The notes under the pieces: model-generated
Databases searched by the model: none
Seen by the model: the letters and a program-made list of their open reading frames with translations, nothing else
Told to the model about the DNA's origin: nothing
Assembly: GCA_037127315.1 (NCBI GenBank)
Contig: JBBBDQ010000192.1
Span: forward strand, 1,062,501-1,126,500
DNA length: 64,000 nucleotides
Reading direction: 5' to 3'
From: Ascarosepion bandense
Taxonomy: Eukaryota; Mollusca; Cephalopoda; Sepiida; Sepiidae
Part shown: positions 47,641 through 58,576 of the stretch, piece by piece
Position numbering within the stretch: the first letter of the stretch is position 1
Layout of the letters: each line of letters starts with the position of its first letter
Program-made: the position numbers and the translations under genes

Positions 47641-48259
47641 GACATGTGAATTTACGGAAGGACCTCAATACACAACGCCTTTTCAATCTCGCCAGATACT
47701 TAGCATTTCCTTCGCATACATATTGGATTTTAGAGTGATTAACGGTGGCATATTCCGTTTTCCCTGGATCTTTTTTGGTTCCTAGTTTTGTAAACTGTTC
47801 ATTTTTTCATCGTCTGTGTTCATTTTTTTAAAAAATGGGTCACTTTTTGCAGAGAATTACAGATAGAAATGTGGTTCATTAATTTTTTCATTAATTCGTA
47901 AATCACCCAAACATCGTAGTGATTCACACACCCAAGTGTTTTCAAATGCCTTAGAACACTCATATATGGAATATCACTGTGGTATCCCGTGTCGTGCGAT
48001 GTGGATTATTTTTAATCTGTATTTCAATTTGGTTATCATTAACGTTCTCGGTCGTCCAGGTTAAAATTTCCACTTTTGTATCTAACAAGCCACAAAAGAA
48101 AACTACTTTCAAATATGGCACCATCTCTATAAATGACACATTGTTTTACTGTCTGTATAGCGTTTTTCCTTTTTAAAAATAGAGCATAAACAATGAAAAT
48201 GCATTTCTTATTCTTTTCTTCATTTTCACTTTTAATTAAAAATATTTCATCTTCACAAG
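47641..48259. other. No gene seen
   Basis: AT-rich. The antisense frame at 48039-48437 overlaps the next element and is not supported. Confidence 0.5.
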
Positions 48260-48665
48260 CCACAAACATAAGGTGATGACTTATGGAAGTGAGACATGGA
48301 TGTTCTACACCGTCACTGCACATATTCTTGTAGTGGCCCAACGTAAAATTGGAGCGAATCATGCTCAGCATTACCTTACGTGACAGGAAGAGCAACACTT
48401 GGATTCGACAGCAGAATGAGGTGAAGGACATAATCAAGAAGAACTTATATCAATAGGCTGGCCACGTCTATCGTTTCAGAGATGACAGGTGGACTATAAG
48501 AGCAAGAGAATGGGCACAAAAGCAGTGGAAATGAACTAGAGGGTGGCCAAAAGCAAGGTGGCACTACGATTTAACGTGATAGTTCGGCCTCACATAGTCC
48601 TGTATGAACAGAAGTAGGAAGTGGTGGAGATCGATCAGTGAAGGATTCCTTCAACAGGAATGAGA
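48260..48665 (+). pseudogene. RTE-group LINE, extreme C-terminal fragment
   Basis: The plus strand reads MTYGSETWMFYTVTAHIL, then VKLERIMLSITLRDRKSNTW, IRQQNEVKDIIKKNLYQ, AGHVYRFRDDRWTIRAREWA and QKQWK, with stops and ending near a GWPKARWHYDL segment. This is the conserved post-RT tail of RTE-like proteins (GSETW..., ERxML.ITLRDR, W.GH..R..D.RWT). It is a separate subfamily from the copy at 27225-32344. Confidence 0.85.
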
Positions 48666-50194
48666 AGGCCCTGATTTGGATTCCACACACAAATTATATC
48701 GAGACATTACTTGAAATGTTACCTTTCAGAATATTTATGAAAGTCATTAATTTCAGTCACGTGTGAAAGAAAATCACGTGTTCGAACGCCACACAATTTT
48801 TGGTCCTACCCAATAGTTACTAAAACTTTTCAAAATGTACACATAGCTCGAGATAAAAAAAAAGTTATTTTAAAATCAAATTTCTCATTCATTTTTCAAA
48901 TAGGTTACACTCCGACCAATATTTCAAATTTACAATCTACATTTGAAGAATGTTTTATATTACTACTACTATTACAAAGCATATGTACATTATTAACATG
49001 TATTATCAATATATAAAAATAAATACGCATTTGAAGCTAAAGGTTTATTCTCTGAATAAAGGCAATATATCTTTGTTCAGAATGCTTAAGACATATAGAT
49101 TTAACAATACTGAGGAAAACCAACTCAGTAACCTAGAAACTGATTTCTCAGAAAAATATATTTTTCTTAACTATAAGTTTTAATAAATGCAGAATTTTAA
49201 AAAGTTTCCATTACATATAATTTATGTTATGAGCATTTAGACCTTGCTGTTGGCAATTCCTATAATCCTTTTCTCTCTAAGGTCTCTTCATCAATCCTCA
49301 ACATTTTATAAGAAGGAAAGTACGCCTAATAGGAAACATGCATTTTTGTTATTTTATCCACGTATTGTCTGTCACATTTTAATCTGTATTGTTTTGTTGG
49401 TTAATTTTTCTTGGCCTCTTTTTGTAATACATTTATTGTATTGTTGAGTAATCAATTTTCAGTTTAGCTTTTTCTTTTGTTACAAACTTGTTGATGTTCC
49501 CTAAACCTAAACAAATGAGACTCAAACTTAATACTGCATATGATACTAATGTACTAATCGTTTTCCACCAGGAAACGTAGTCATAGTAAACCTGAATACA
49601 TAGTGATATTCAAAACAAATTCTGGTTATTCAGTTTTAAAAAATCGAGTAGAATACATATATAAACACACATGCAAACAAGACATTGAAATATTTTATAG
49701 ATAAATAGAATTTCATTTAATTTATGTCTGAAGTTTCTATATTTTACAAAGAGACATGTTTTTATTAGAATTCACCACATATATTCATAGAAACCATAGT
49801 ATAATATAATACTGGAAACAATAATTTGTTAAAATGGGTTTTATCAACATTACAAGAGTACCAATAGCTATCCAGGTGAATTATATTTCTAGACACTTTC
49901 GGGTCACCTATCAGTAACTGAATAAACTTCAATTGATATTTGGAAGTCTTTTTTTTCAGAACCATAAATTATGAAATTGCCTTTCCTTACATAAAAATCA
50001 GTCATTTTTAAGCTGTAATTGAAAATAGTTGGATTTAACCTCGATCATTCCCATTGTTTTAAACAATAATTTTCAAATGTGTATATAAAGAAATTATGTG
50101 TATATAAAGCAATTAGGTATTTTAGTTCTTTTTGTAAGCGTGCACAATTAATTTGGAGTAAATAATTGATGACCAGTTAAACATGTTAAAATAC
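48666..50194. other. AT-rich DNA, no gene seen
   Basis: Nothing recognised. Confidence 0.5.
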
Positions 50195-50248
50195 TGTATT
50201 TACATTATTTGGACTATTGTCCTCATCTTTGTTGCCATTTGTACGACT

Positions 50249-50280
50249 TTTCGGCCGTTGTACGCTCCGGCCTTCTTCAG
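50249..50280 (-). ncRNA. Hammerhead-ribozyme-like core, left arm
   Basis: On the minus strand: CTGAAGA (50280-50274), GGCCG, a ten-base loop, CGGCC, then GAAA (50252-50249) followed by AGTC. The CUGANGA, stem II and GAAA order is intact and a GUC follows at once, but stem III would be minimal. Confidence 0.45.
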
Positions 50281-50753
50281 GTGCTAAGAAATTTGGAACC
50301 GAACCCTTTATTACAATCTGCTACAAAAATCTCCTAAGATGACCAAGCATAGAGATAAACACAATATGGGAAACAGTAATACGGAGTGCCAGAGAAAATC
50401 ATTAGTGTCAAACTTGTGATATCAGCTCTGGTAAAAAATACTAGAGAAAACCATTCACATGAAAAATATGCTAATTGCAATATGAACACTGGTAAAAAAG
50501 GGTTACTGAACATTAGGTTTATAAGTCCTCAAAATTCAGTTATTCTTATTCATATAGATATAGACGTTGGTTAGATCCTGTGACTTGACCAAAAGAGTTG
50601 TGAGTTCAATACCAGGCTACAGCAGTGGTGAACAAGTAACTTACATGTCTAGAGCGAGATAACTCATGATTACCAGAAGAGGCTCTAGACAAAGAATAAG
50701 AATGATATACCCCAATTATTGTAATAAAGGTTTCGGTTCAAAATTCCTAGCAC

Positions 50754-50785
50754 CTGAAGAATGCCGGAGCGTACAACGGCCGAAA
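50754..50785 (+). ncRNA. Hammerhead-ribozyme-like core, right arm
   Basis: CTGAAGA (50754-50760), GCCG paired with CGGC, GAAA (50782-50785). One stem II pair present in the left arm is lost here (T in place of G), and the GUC after GAAA reads TGAC, so this copy is probably weaker or dead. Confidence 0.4.
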
Positions 50786-50934
50786 TGACGTACAAATGGC
50801 AACAAAGATGAGGACAATAGTCCGAATAATGTAAAAACTACCTCATCTCAGAAATATAGACATGTTAAAATACTGTTTTAAATAGAAAAAACCCAGATTT
50901 TCCTAACAAGTTCATTTAATACAACCAAAGTATT

Positions 50935-50940
50935 TTTATT
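50935..50940 (-). terminator. Possible poly(A) signal of the Rab-family gene
   Basis: AATAAA on the minus strand, 95 bp beyond the stop codon at 51035-51037. It is the first such hexamer noticed after the stop, but chance occurrence is easy in AT-rich DNA. Confidence 0.4.
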
Positions 50941-51034
50941 AATCATTGTTTTGTTTGCTGATTTTTAAAAAATTCTTAAATTATTCTCATTCCATTGTCT
51001 GCAAAAATGAAATGGAAAATGGCATTGTATTGTT

Positions 51035-51140
51035 TTATATCTTACAACACCCACTGGCCTTCTTCCCATGATCATTTCTCATTTCATACAGTCGCATGCC
51101 AACAGAACGCACTTCAAGATCCTCATTAGTACGCAAGAGC
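51035..51140 (-). CDS. Rab-family small GTPase, last coding exon
   Basis: On the minus strand a T-rich tract ending TTTTTCAG (51141-51148) is followed by an open frame that continues the exon at 62672-62748 in the same phase (AG|G codon for Arg). It encodes LLRTNEDLEVRSVGMRLYEM, then RNDHGKKASGCCKI and TAA (51035-51037). The basic hypervariable tail and the terminal CCKI fit the CCXX geranylgeranylation signal of Rab proteins, which anchors them to membranes for vesicle-traffic control. Together with the upstream exon the closest family I can suggest is the Rab-like domain of RASEF/Rab45-type proteins. That is from memory, and other Rabs are possible. Upstream exons with the nucleotide-binding motifs lie outside the window. 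Confidence 0.8.
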
Positions 51141-51989
51141 CTGAAAAATAAAATTTATTTATGAATTGCACAGACTCAAATGTAAACAAAAAGCAGCAAA
51201 TTGCCCGAAATTTCAAGGTCTCAAATTAATATTAGTTTGAAGCGTTAAAATAGATTTTAAGACTGATTTTACAGATTAAGAGAAATATTTAATAACTTCA
51301 GAAATTGCAAAAAGTAAAACAATGTTAAAAATTGAAAAATTGATCACCAGATACAATCAGACTCTGAATATATTCAATGAAGATTCTGGAATACTTAAAT
51401 GATAAGAGCACTTTGGGGATTTTATTTCACCAACCTGTATCCCATATTAAGAAAGAGGCTTTTAAAATTTTAGACCTTGTGGTGGCGAGGAAATATGAAA
51501 AAGCAATAACTGTGGGGCTTTATATAACAAGTAGCAAAACATCACAGACCAATTAGTGGGCCTTCAAAGATATATATAATGATAATCAAATGAAATGAAC
51601 AATTGAATACATGAATATAGATTTTTACAATTCTTCTTTTATAGAAAAAACTATGTTGCCATTAATGAGTTATATGCATAGGGCAAAGTCTGGGTAGCTA
51701 TTAATGGAAATTGCTCTCAGAGGTTGAGACCTCAACAAGGCAGAGGTAGTGTAATATTCTGAAATGAGTTTACAGGTGGTTAAATTGTGGGAGCATGGCA
51801 AGTACCATAAGATAGTGTCAAGACGACAGCTCAGGCATACATTGATTTTTTTAAAATCACACTTGTAGCCATAGTTACAAAAATGCCAAACACTTGCATG
51901 ACAACAATCCTTCACACCGAGAAAAAATAACTAATGGAAATTGTAAAAAATGGATTTGAAAAATACTTGTTTCATTATGTGATTGGTTT

Positions 51990-53021
51990 GTTCATTCAAC
52001 CAGCTGAACATTTCTGGAACATTCTAAAGAGGAGCTAAAATTGGCAAACAGTTTCAATTTACCAGTAAAAATGAATTCTGAAATGCTATTCTGAATACTG
52101 TACATATATCATACAAACTACGAAACACCCTCCCAGCCAGATAAGTTTGGAACAGTTGGTTTATGGGTCATTCATGTCAAAACACCAGCAAAAAGTTAAA
52201 ATCTGCACCCACTGACACCGAATTACTTGAAATTTGGCACAAATTTTCCCATTCATGAGTTAGGAAAGTGTGCCAGATTATTTTGTTAGACCTTACATTT
52301 ATAATTTGAGTAAAATAAAATTTTTATCAGAGAATGGGTTAAAATAGTTGAATATTTGGATTTTACAGTCCTTATTTGCCCTACATACCAAATTTCAGAA
52401 ATATGGAAGGTATTGAAGTATTTTTTTTTTTAATAAAAAATAAAAAGACACTGAAATTCCGCGACGCTGAGTAGCCTTAATTTAGAGACAGAATAAGAAA
52501 ATTTTAAGCTCACTCCCTGAAATCGGAATACCATATTTCAATAATTCGGTGTCGGTGAATGTAAGGCCCTGATGAACTGACATGGAATGACCCACATATT
52601 TCTTGAAACCTGGAACAACTATGAATAGTCAAAAGTACCTGGAAGCATACAGGATAAACTAAAAATTCCCAAGCCCATACATGGTTGCTACACATTTATG
52701 CATAATGGTCTACCATACCACATTTCTTAAGAAAGTCAAGGTCATTATGAGATTATATGAAGAATAAATCTGCTGACAAACAGCCAACTATTACAAGGTT
52801 ATTTGTGGACGTCTGAATCATTGGGTGACAGAAAAATATTGTTAGTCTTATAGCTAGCATGTCTCATCAATTTAGAAGCAAGACGATGCAAATTTAAATT
52901 TAAATTAATAGAAAACTAATGTTTTCTTTGAGTACTAAATTGAGGGTTGTTTTTATTTTTATGTTATTGGTATTTTTGTTTAAAGATTTTGGCCAATCTT
53001 AAACTTTTGGCCACAACTGTA
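51990..53021 (+). pseudogene. Tc1-like transposon remnant, C-terminus and right terminal repeat
   Basis: PAEHFWNILKR (51999-52031) resembles the Tc1 motif SPDLNPIENLWxxLKR with the third catalytic residue. It is followed by a decayed tail and, at 53004-53021, by CTTTTGGCCACAACTGTA next to TA, a typical Tc1 right terminus. The left end and N-terminal domains are missing. A 431-bp inverted-repeat element is nested at 52164-52594. The coding match is short, and the terminus is the stronger evidence. Confidence 0.55.
52164..52594. mobile_element. 431-bp MITE-like element with terminal inverted repeats
   Basis: It begins TGGGTCATTCATGTCA and ends TGACATGGAATGACCCA, inverted copies differing by a single-base indel. 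The interior is non-coding and AT-rich with an A/T run near 52420-52440. A target duplication could not be read clearly. Confidence 0.7.
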
Positions 53022-53379
53022 TATAATTCTATAAATAACAATGAAAACACTAAAAGCGTGGAATTTATTATTTATATGTATTTGATATTTGGAAAACATT
53101 ATAAATTAGTTAAATAGGTCCAGAGATTTTAAATGATAATCTTCTATGGCAGTGACTACAGAAGCCCATTGGGATTAATTTGTTATTGCTAAAATTTAGT
53201 TTATTAAAATATTGCATATTTCATGAGTTAAAACGAAATAGCTGAAAAACAATCAAAGGAAAGAAGTTTTTAAAATGTGATAAAATATGAAAGTCAAAAT
53301 AATAAAAATGTAATTAAAAAGAGAAAAATAGTAAAGATTAAAAACATCTAAAAGTAGTTATATATTAGTCAGGACCAAG
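53022..53379. other. AT-rich DNA, no gene seen
   Basis: Nothing recognised. Confidence 0.5.
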
Positions 53380-53890
53380 AACATTGCAAACTCTTCTTTG
53401 GATTTTATCAAGAATCTCTGGATATATAGCAGGAGCATCAGTAATATTCGAAGCATAGATTTATAAATATGTAAGATAGATCCTGGAGAGAGAAATTAAC
53501 ACGGTGAACCAACTTACCTAGCAGAAGACCTAGGAATTGACTGAACCTTCCTACTTCATGACAGCAGAGAACGATCGCCCAAGAAGGCTCAACGAGTCAC
53601 TTTCCTGAAGGTTAGCCGATGGAAGGCAGAAAAAGGTCTCTCAGGAATCAGTTTTGGTTTAGAGGCATTAAAATGAATAATCCAAGCCTTGCACCAGTTA
53701 ACACGAAATTTTTCGGTCACTTGAGATCAGTTCCTAATCTGACCTTATTGAACCAATCAAAATTACTATTAAGACAGGAGTAAATAGTTGTGTCATTTGC
53801 ATAGATATGAAGCCATCAGGAAGGTCATTGATGAAAAGTAAGATCAACGTGAGTCCAAAGATAGACACCTTGGAAGACACCTGCATTTTT
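53380..53890 (-). pseudogene. CR1/L2-like LINE reverse transcriptase fragment
   Basis: The minus strand reads FGLTLILLFINDLPDGF, then YANDTTIY (53803-53780; the catalytic YADD has Asn in place of the first Asp), FDWFNKVRLGTDLK, NWCKAWIIHFNASKPKLIPE and RPFSAFHRLTFRK. After frameshifts comes IYKSMLRILL and a segment equivalent to APAIYLEILDKIQRRVCNVL. The same C-terminal signature is present at 3140-3745, so both are one family. Both ends are truncated. Confidence 0.85.
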
Positions 53891-54639
53891 GTTTTGCTTT
53901 TTGTGAGATCGCGGAATATTGGTCAAATTAAAAAGAAAGAAAGAAAGAAAGAATAAAGAAAAAAGAAAAGAAGAGTCTACTCTGATAATTATTGAAATTT
54001 CAGGAAGATGGATTTAAAAGTTGAGAAAAAAATTAAAAACTAACTTCGTTAAAAAAAATCATTTTTTAAAATAATTCCAAGGAAAATCGAACCGAGAATT
54101 AACAAGACGGAATTCTGTAAGGTTGAGCAAAACCAAGATTACCCGTTCCTCTCCACTTCCCACTAATGAGAAAGAGACTATTAAACGTATTTTCGAAGAT
54201 AAGATGACAAATAAAAACAGATATAAGTTGTCGATAAAGAAAACCTAAAATAACAATTATGATTTTTCTGGACAAACAGAGACAGGAAAAGAAGCATCTA
54301 TTTTGAATCAGCCACCCAGAAGAGAAATACCCGCTACTTAGATAAGAAGCTAGTGTGAAGCATTCCTTCCTTATAATTTGTTAGAGAAAAATTCTATATC
54401 CAAACATGAATTCAGATGCCATTGGATATAAGCGATAAGGAAAATTTAATTACTATTTTGAAGTGGCCATGGACAAACAGGCCGTATGATCTGTCGATTG
54501 TAAAAAATGCATAGACAGAAAAAAAAAAAGATAAACTTTTGCTTTTAAGGCGACTGAAAATAATTGTATTTCCTTTTCTTAAGTAGTCTGGCCGATAGAG
54601 AAATCACAGCATGTGACAAACTGACAAAGAAAGACTAAT
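53891..54639. other. No gene seen; short (GAAA)n run
   Basis: A (GAAA)n-like run lies at 53932-53952, followed by A-rich DNA. No coding sequence recognised. Confidence 0.5.
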
Positions 54640-55233
54640 GAATGAAAATCCCTTTTGTTTTTGCCTACACATTTTGAGTGTTTGTATACGTCACAGAGGT
54701 TAGCCCGCCGAGAAAGTGAGAGAAGGAAAAGAGCGATAAGCGCCGTCTATGTGGATTGGTAGTGTGATATTAGGCATGAAGAAAGTCGGAGAAAAAAAAG
54801 AGTGGCTTGATTCCTCTGACCCCTCTCAAAAAGGGGCTGGACAACCTCAAATTTAGAAAATCATTTGAGTAAAGATACTTTGAGAATATAGAATTTAGGA
54901 AGAGGGCGATGCTAAGAGTAGAATGCAACCAAACCCAAACCCTGATCAATCCCCAACCATGCCGGATGCAGGAATCCATATAAGCTGGAAATCTTTGACT
55001 GCTGAGAGTGATTGAGAGAAGACCAGATCGGGAAAAGATGAGAGAGACCTCCTGACTAAGACCTTGTGCCGGACCAGAGAATAAAAAAAACTTAGGAAAG
55101 ATCAAAAAAGCAGATCAGAAAATCACAGAAAATCAAACCAAGGAGAAAATTGGGAGAAGACAAGAGAGAGACAGAGGTAGGACACACTACTACTACCGAA
55201 ATCTACATCGTTTTCCAAGACCTTGTACAATAC

Positions 55234-55282
<49 letters not shown>

Positions 55283-55590
55283 TCCCCAGTTGTTGAACCA
55301 GTTTCCACTTCAAGTTTTCTTCATTAGCGATTTTCTCACACTCTCAGATCATAAACACAACGTGGCAGAGGGGAGGATGGTCGTGGACGCCAGTTAAGTC
55401 GAGTGGAATCGTGCCACCAACACAATACCAGTGTCAAAACGAGTGGTGCGTTAACGAGTGAGAAGTCAGCTAGATGGTAACCATCCTGAAAAACCACGCG
55501 GATCAGAGTAGGATTATTGTTTGACGAGAATCGACTCATTGGATGATATTATTGGTTACCGTTGACTCGGAAATTTCACGAATTTTGTTT
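54640..55590 (+). repeat. LTR-like block related to the B module, split by a (GT)n tract
   Basis: GACCTTGTACAATACATT (55218-55235) followed, after the GT run, by CCCCAGTTGTTG (55284-55295) reproduces the order of the B module and start-site module seen at 12300-12366, with a microsatellite in between. Downstream 'cacaacgTGGCAGAGGGGAGG' (about 55355-55375) could be an LTR end plus primer-binding site. Boundaries and family are uncertain. Confidence 0.4.
55236..55281. repeat. (GT)n microsatellite
   Basis: About 23 GT units without interruption. Confidence 0.95.
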
Positions 55591-56109
55591 TGGATTTGCT
55601 TTTGCGTGTGTGCTAAGCAAAGTTTGTAAATTCGAATCTTTTTTAATTTATAACAAAATCAATGAGTCAGTGCTTAGCATTTGGATTTTAAATCTAGATA
55701 TTGTTTTGTTCACTACACACTAAGGACGCAAATAAATATATCAATATCCCTATTGATATAAATCAAATCACCCCTAGAATCACCAACAACCTTCACAAAT
55801 CCATCCAATTTCATTTAAGTACCAACTCTAGTAACAGGAAAATTTTGACAATTCTAGAATTAAATACAATGCTTTAGAAAAAAAGTAAACTCAGCACTAG
55901 ATTAGAATACTCCGTTAAAAACAAAGTAGGCAGAAATAAGCAATAATCATGTAAACGTAACATTAATTCAGCCGTAATGTTCAAACATTAGTAAATTCTT
56001 CTTAAACTTTCACAATATAATACTGTGATATTATATTAACATTATATTATATTAATATTATATTTCACAATATAATACTATGACATCAAAAATAATATCA
56101 CCTAAATAA
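55591..56109. other. No gene assigned
   Basis: AT-rich DNA leading into the Penelope-like fragment. A palindromic-looking 'atattatattaatattatattt' area lies near 56025-56065. Upstream RT coding may be hidden here but was not readable. Confidence 0.4.
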
Positions 56110-56345
56110 TATCAGCCACTCTACCACTAACAACAATGAGCCTTCAGAAAAAAATTGCAACTGACGAAAAATTAAAACCTGCCCATTGAATGGCCAATGT
56201 ATGTCTGAAAGCTCGAATTCATTCGGAAGATAATGATGTTAGATTTTACTTTGGAAGTACTTCTAAGAAGTGGAATATGAGATTTAACAATCACATGTTA
56301 CCTTTAGATAACAGTAAATGCAGCAAAATCACTGCTTTATCCATA
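56110..56345 (+). pseudogene. Penelope-like element, linker and GIY-YIG start (second subfamily)
   Basis: Frame 1 gives EKNCN, a stop, then RKIKTCPLNGQC, the Cys cluster preceding the nuclease. After a frameshift the next frame gives VCLKARIHSEDNDVRFYFGS with TSKKWNMRFNNH, in which the usual YIG reads YFG. The sequence then degenerates into AT-rich DNA after KCSKITALS. It resembles but is not identical to the copies at 1-540 and 57055-58060. Confidence 0.75.
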
Positions 56346-56834
56346 TATTGTTTTTCTTCCTCACTCTCTTACTCTCCCTTTTTTCCTTCTTTCCTCTGCA
56401 AATATTAGTATTAATAATTATGAATTACGCCCCTTTGATTTTTTCCCTGCATTCTAATATTGTTTCTATTTTGATATTAATTTTAAATTTCATATTTTAT
56501 ATTTTAATTTAATATTTTATTTCTAATTTTTTAATAAGTAATCTTAGAATATTTAAGTTTTTACGTTTTATGAAGTACACCCCTCTGATTTCTTCTCCCT
56601 GCATTTTAATATTTTTCAATATTTTTAATTTTTTAATTTAAATTTAAATTTGAATTTAAATTATAATTTTAAATTAAAATTTTTTATCTACATGTAATCA
56701 TAGAATATTTTTACTCTTATTATTAGAAAAGCTGTAACTTAACTTCATAAGATTTAAATTTAAATCTATTAAATTGTCAGTTTGAAAAATGCATCTGATC
56801 ATTACATAACTCCGAGTCGTGCCATAGACGCAGG

Positions 56835-56838
<4 letters not shown>
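56346..56838. other. AT-rich DNA with a degenerate tandem duplication
   Basis: The segment 'tacgcccctttgattttttccctgcatt' near 56428 is repeated with changes near 56575 as 'tacacccctctgatttcttctccctgcatt'. A run of TTTAAATT words lies at 56630-56680. No gene. Confidence 0.5.

Positions 56839-56880
<42 letters not shown>
56839..56880. repeat. (TA)n microsatellite
   Basis: Uninterrupted alternating T and A. Confidence 0.95.
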
Positions 56881-56885
<5 letters not shown>

Positions 56886-57054
56886 TCGTATACAAGTCGA
56901 CTTCATGCATAGTGTAACCTCCGAATTGTATGCATAAATTTTAATCCCTCCAAAAAAAAAAAAAAATGAAAAAAAAAGAAAATATATCTGTGTATAATGC
57001 AACCTACACGAACTAAGCAAAATAATAGACAGATAGAAATGAGACAGGATTCTA

Positions 57055-58060
57055 CAGGGACGACGGTCCCATAATCTTAAGAAACAGCACACAGACAAAA
57101 CTAGAAAAGCAATTACAAAGATTGTCAAAAATAACGGATTTGACACAGATATAAAAAATAACCTAAATGAAGCAGATTTTCTAGATGTTACCTTCAACCC
57201 AAGAAAAGGTACATATAAACCATACAGAAAACCCAACGTTAGACCACTTCTTCTAATCACCCGCCATCTATAATCAGGCAGATACCCGAATCAATTGAAC
57301 GCAGGCTTTCCGACAACTCTTCCGGTCAAACCATATTTAACGAAGCTAAGAAAGACTATGAGACAGACCTAAAGGATAGTGGATTCCCGGCAGCACTCAC
57401 GTACTCACCACAAAGCACAAAAATGTTAATAGAAAGAGAAATATCATATGGTTCAACCTACCGTATAGTAAAAACGTATAAACAAGCATAGCAAAAATAT
57501 TCTTCAAACTCTTACATAAACACTTCCCGGAATCAAGCACTTTATACAAAATATTCAACAAAATCACAGTGAAAATCAGCTACAGTTGCATCGAGAACAT
57601 AACACAAATAATAAAAGAGTACAACAGAAAAACTATCAACAAACAACCCGAAAGAATTAAACCCACGTGTAACTGCAGAATAAGAAATGAATGTCACTTA
57701 AATGGTAATTGTTTACAAAACAGCGTAATATACCAAGCGACAGTAAAATCACCAGATAATGAGGGACAATATACATAGGAGTAATAGAAAGGTACTGGAA
57801 ACAAAGAAACTACGCACGCAAAAAATCCTTCTCAAATAGTAAATATGCGAACGACACAATGCTTTCTAAGTATATCTGGAAAATTAAAAACAAAACCCCA
57901 ATCACACCAAAAATATCATGGAAAATACGAAAAAGAACATCAATCCAAAATCTACAGACTTTGCTTGAAGGAAAAATAGCTATTATTACCTTGCCAGACC
58001 AAAACAAACTACTAAATAAACGATCTGAATTCATCTTAAAATGCAGACATGAAAACTAAT
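57055..58060 (+). pseudogene. Penelope-like element, RT C-terminus plus GIY-YIG nuclease
   Basis: Plus-strand reading across several frames: IVKNNGFDTDIKNNLNEADF, LDVTFNPRKGTYKPYRKPN (the RT thumb-side motif of Penelope-like elements), ESIERRLSDNSS-like and FNEAKKDYE stretches, TVKISYSCIENITQIIKEYN, the Cys cluster CNCRIRNECHLNGNC with SVIYQATV, then YIGVIERYWKQRNYARKKSF, SKYIWKIKNKTPITPKISWK and LPDQNKLLNKRSEFILKCRH ending at a stop near 58058. Several frameshifts and stops. The nuclease part (57859-58059) is the best preserved. RT catalytic motifs upstream are missing. Such elements insert by nicking DNA with the GIY-YIG domain. Confidence 0.9.
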
Positions 58061-58508
58061 TTTCACTACGTTATTAAAAATCGAAAACTGAGAAGAATAA
58101 ATAAATAATAATAAAGAACAAACAATTTAATCAAAGCAAATAATAAACAAATTAATAAACCAGTACCGCCATTACAACCATTAGAATACATAAAATAAAA
58201 ATAAAGAAAGAAATAACAAATCCACATAAATAGATTAATTAAACATCGAAAACCGAAAAGAATAAATAAATAAAATATAAAAGTAAGAATTTAAACAGAC
58301 CTCTACCGCCAAAATAACCGTCAGAAGGATTACCCAAAATGCACCACTGACCCGTATATATAAACAACCGAGGAAAAACTGGTGATTGCACCTAGTATGA
58401 AACAGTCTGTCGCCTCTATGTTTTGACTTCAATGTTCAATTTTATATCTACATACGCTCTATCTCTGATATTGAGCACTTTATCCTATAAATATAGCACA
58501 CCTTAAAA

Positions 58509-58511
<3 letters not shown>
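58061..58511. other. A-rich DNA after the Penelope-like element
   Basis: Two related A-rich stretches ('gaaaac.gagaagaataaataaata' near 58085 and 'gaaaaccgaaaagaataaataaata' near 58247) suggest a duplicated 3' tail. No gene. Confidence 0.5.

Positions 58512-58572
<61 letters not shown>
58512..58572. repeat. (TA)n microsatellite at the mariner left edge
   Basis: Uninterrupted TA run whose last TA is also the left target dinucleotide of the mariner. Confidence 0.95.

Positions 58573-58576
<4 letters not shown>

Larger units (their letters stand above)
50195..50850 (+). mobile_element. Inverted-repeat composite: Penelope-like C-terminal tail, tRNA-like boxes and hammerhead-like cores
   Basis: The outer roughly 125 bp on each side (50195-50325 and 50725-50845) are inverted copies of each other. 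Between them, plus-strand sequence reads PSIEINTIWETVIRSARENH and stop, a coding end shared with 63470-63410 (minus). A 3' region shared with 63360-63275 follows, then tRNA-like DNA with a B box (GAGTTCAATACC, about 50612) and the right arm. Each arm contains CTGAAGA, a short self-complementary stem and GAAA, the two conserved cores of a hammerhead ribozyme in the right order. Penelope-like elements are known to carry hammerheads in their terminal repeats. Self-cleavage is not shown. Confidence 0.6.

Noticed and set aside
48039..48437. 132-codon minus-strand frame
   Set aside because: Its right part is antisense to the RTE C-terminal fragment at 48260-48665, which has clear conserved motifs.
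56802..57260. 152-codon minus-strand frame with a (YI)n stretch
   Set aside because: It runs through the (TA)n microsatellite and is antisense to the Penelope-like RT motif.
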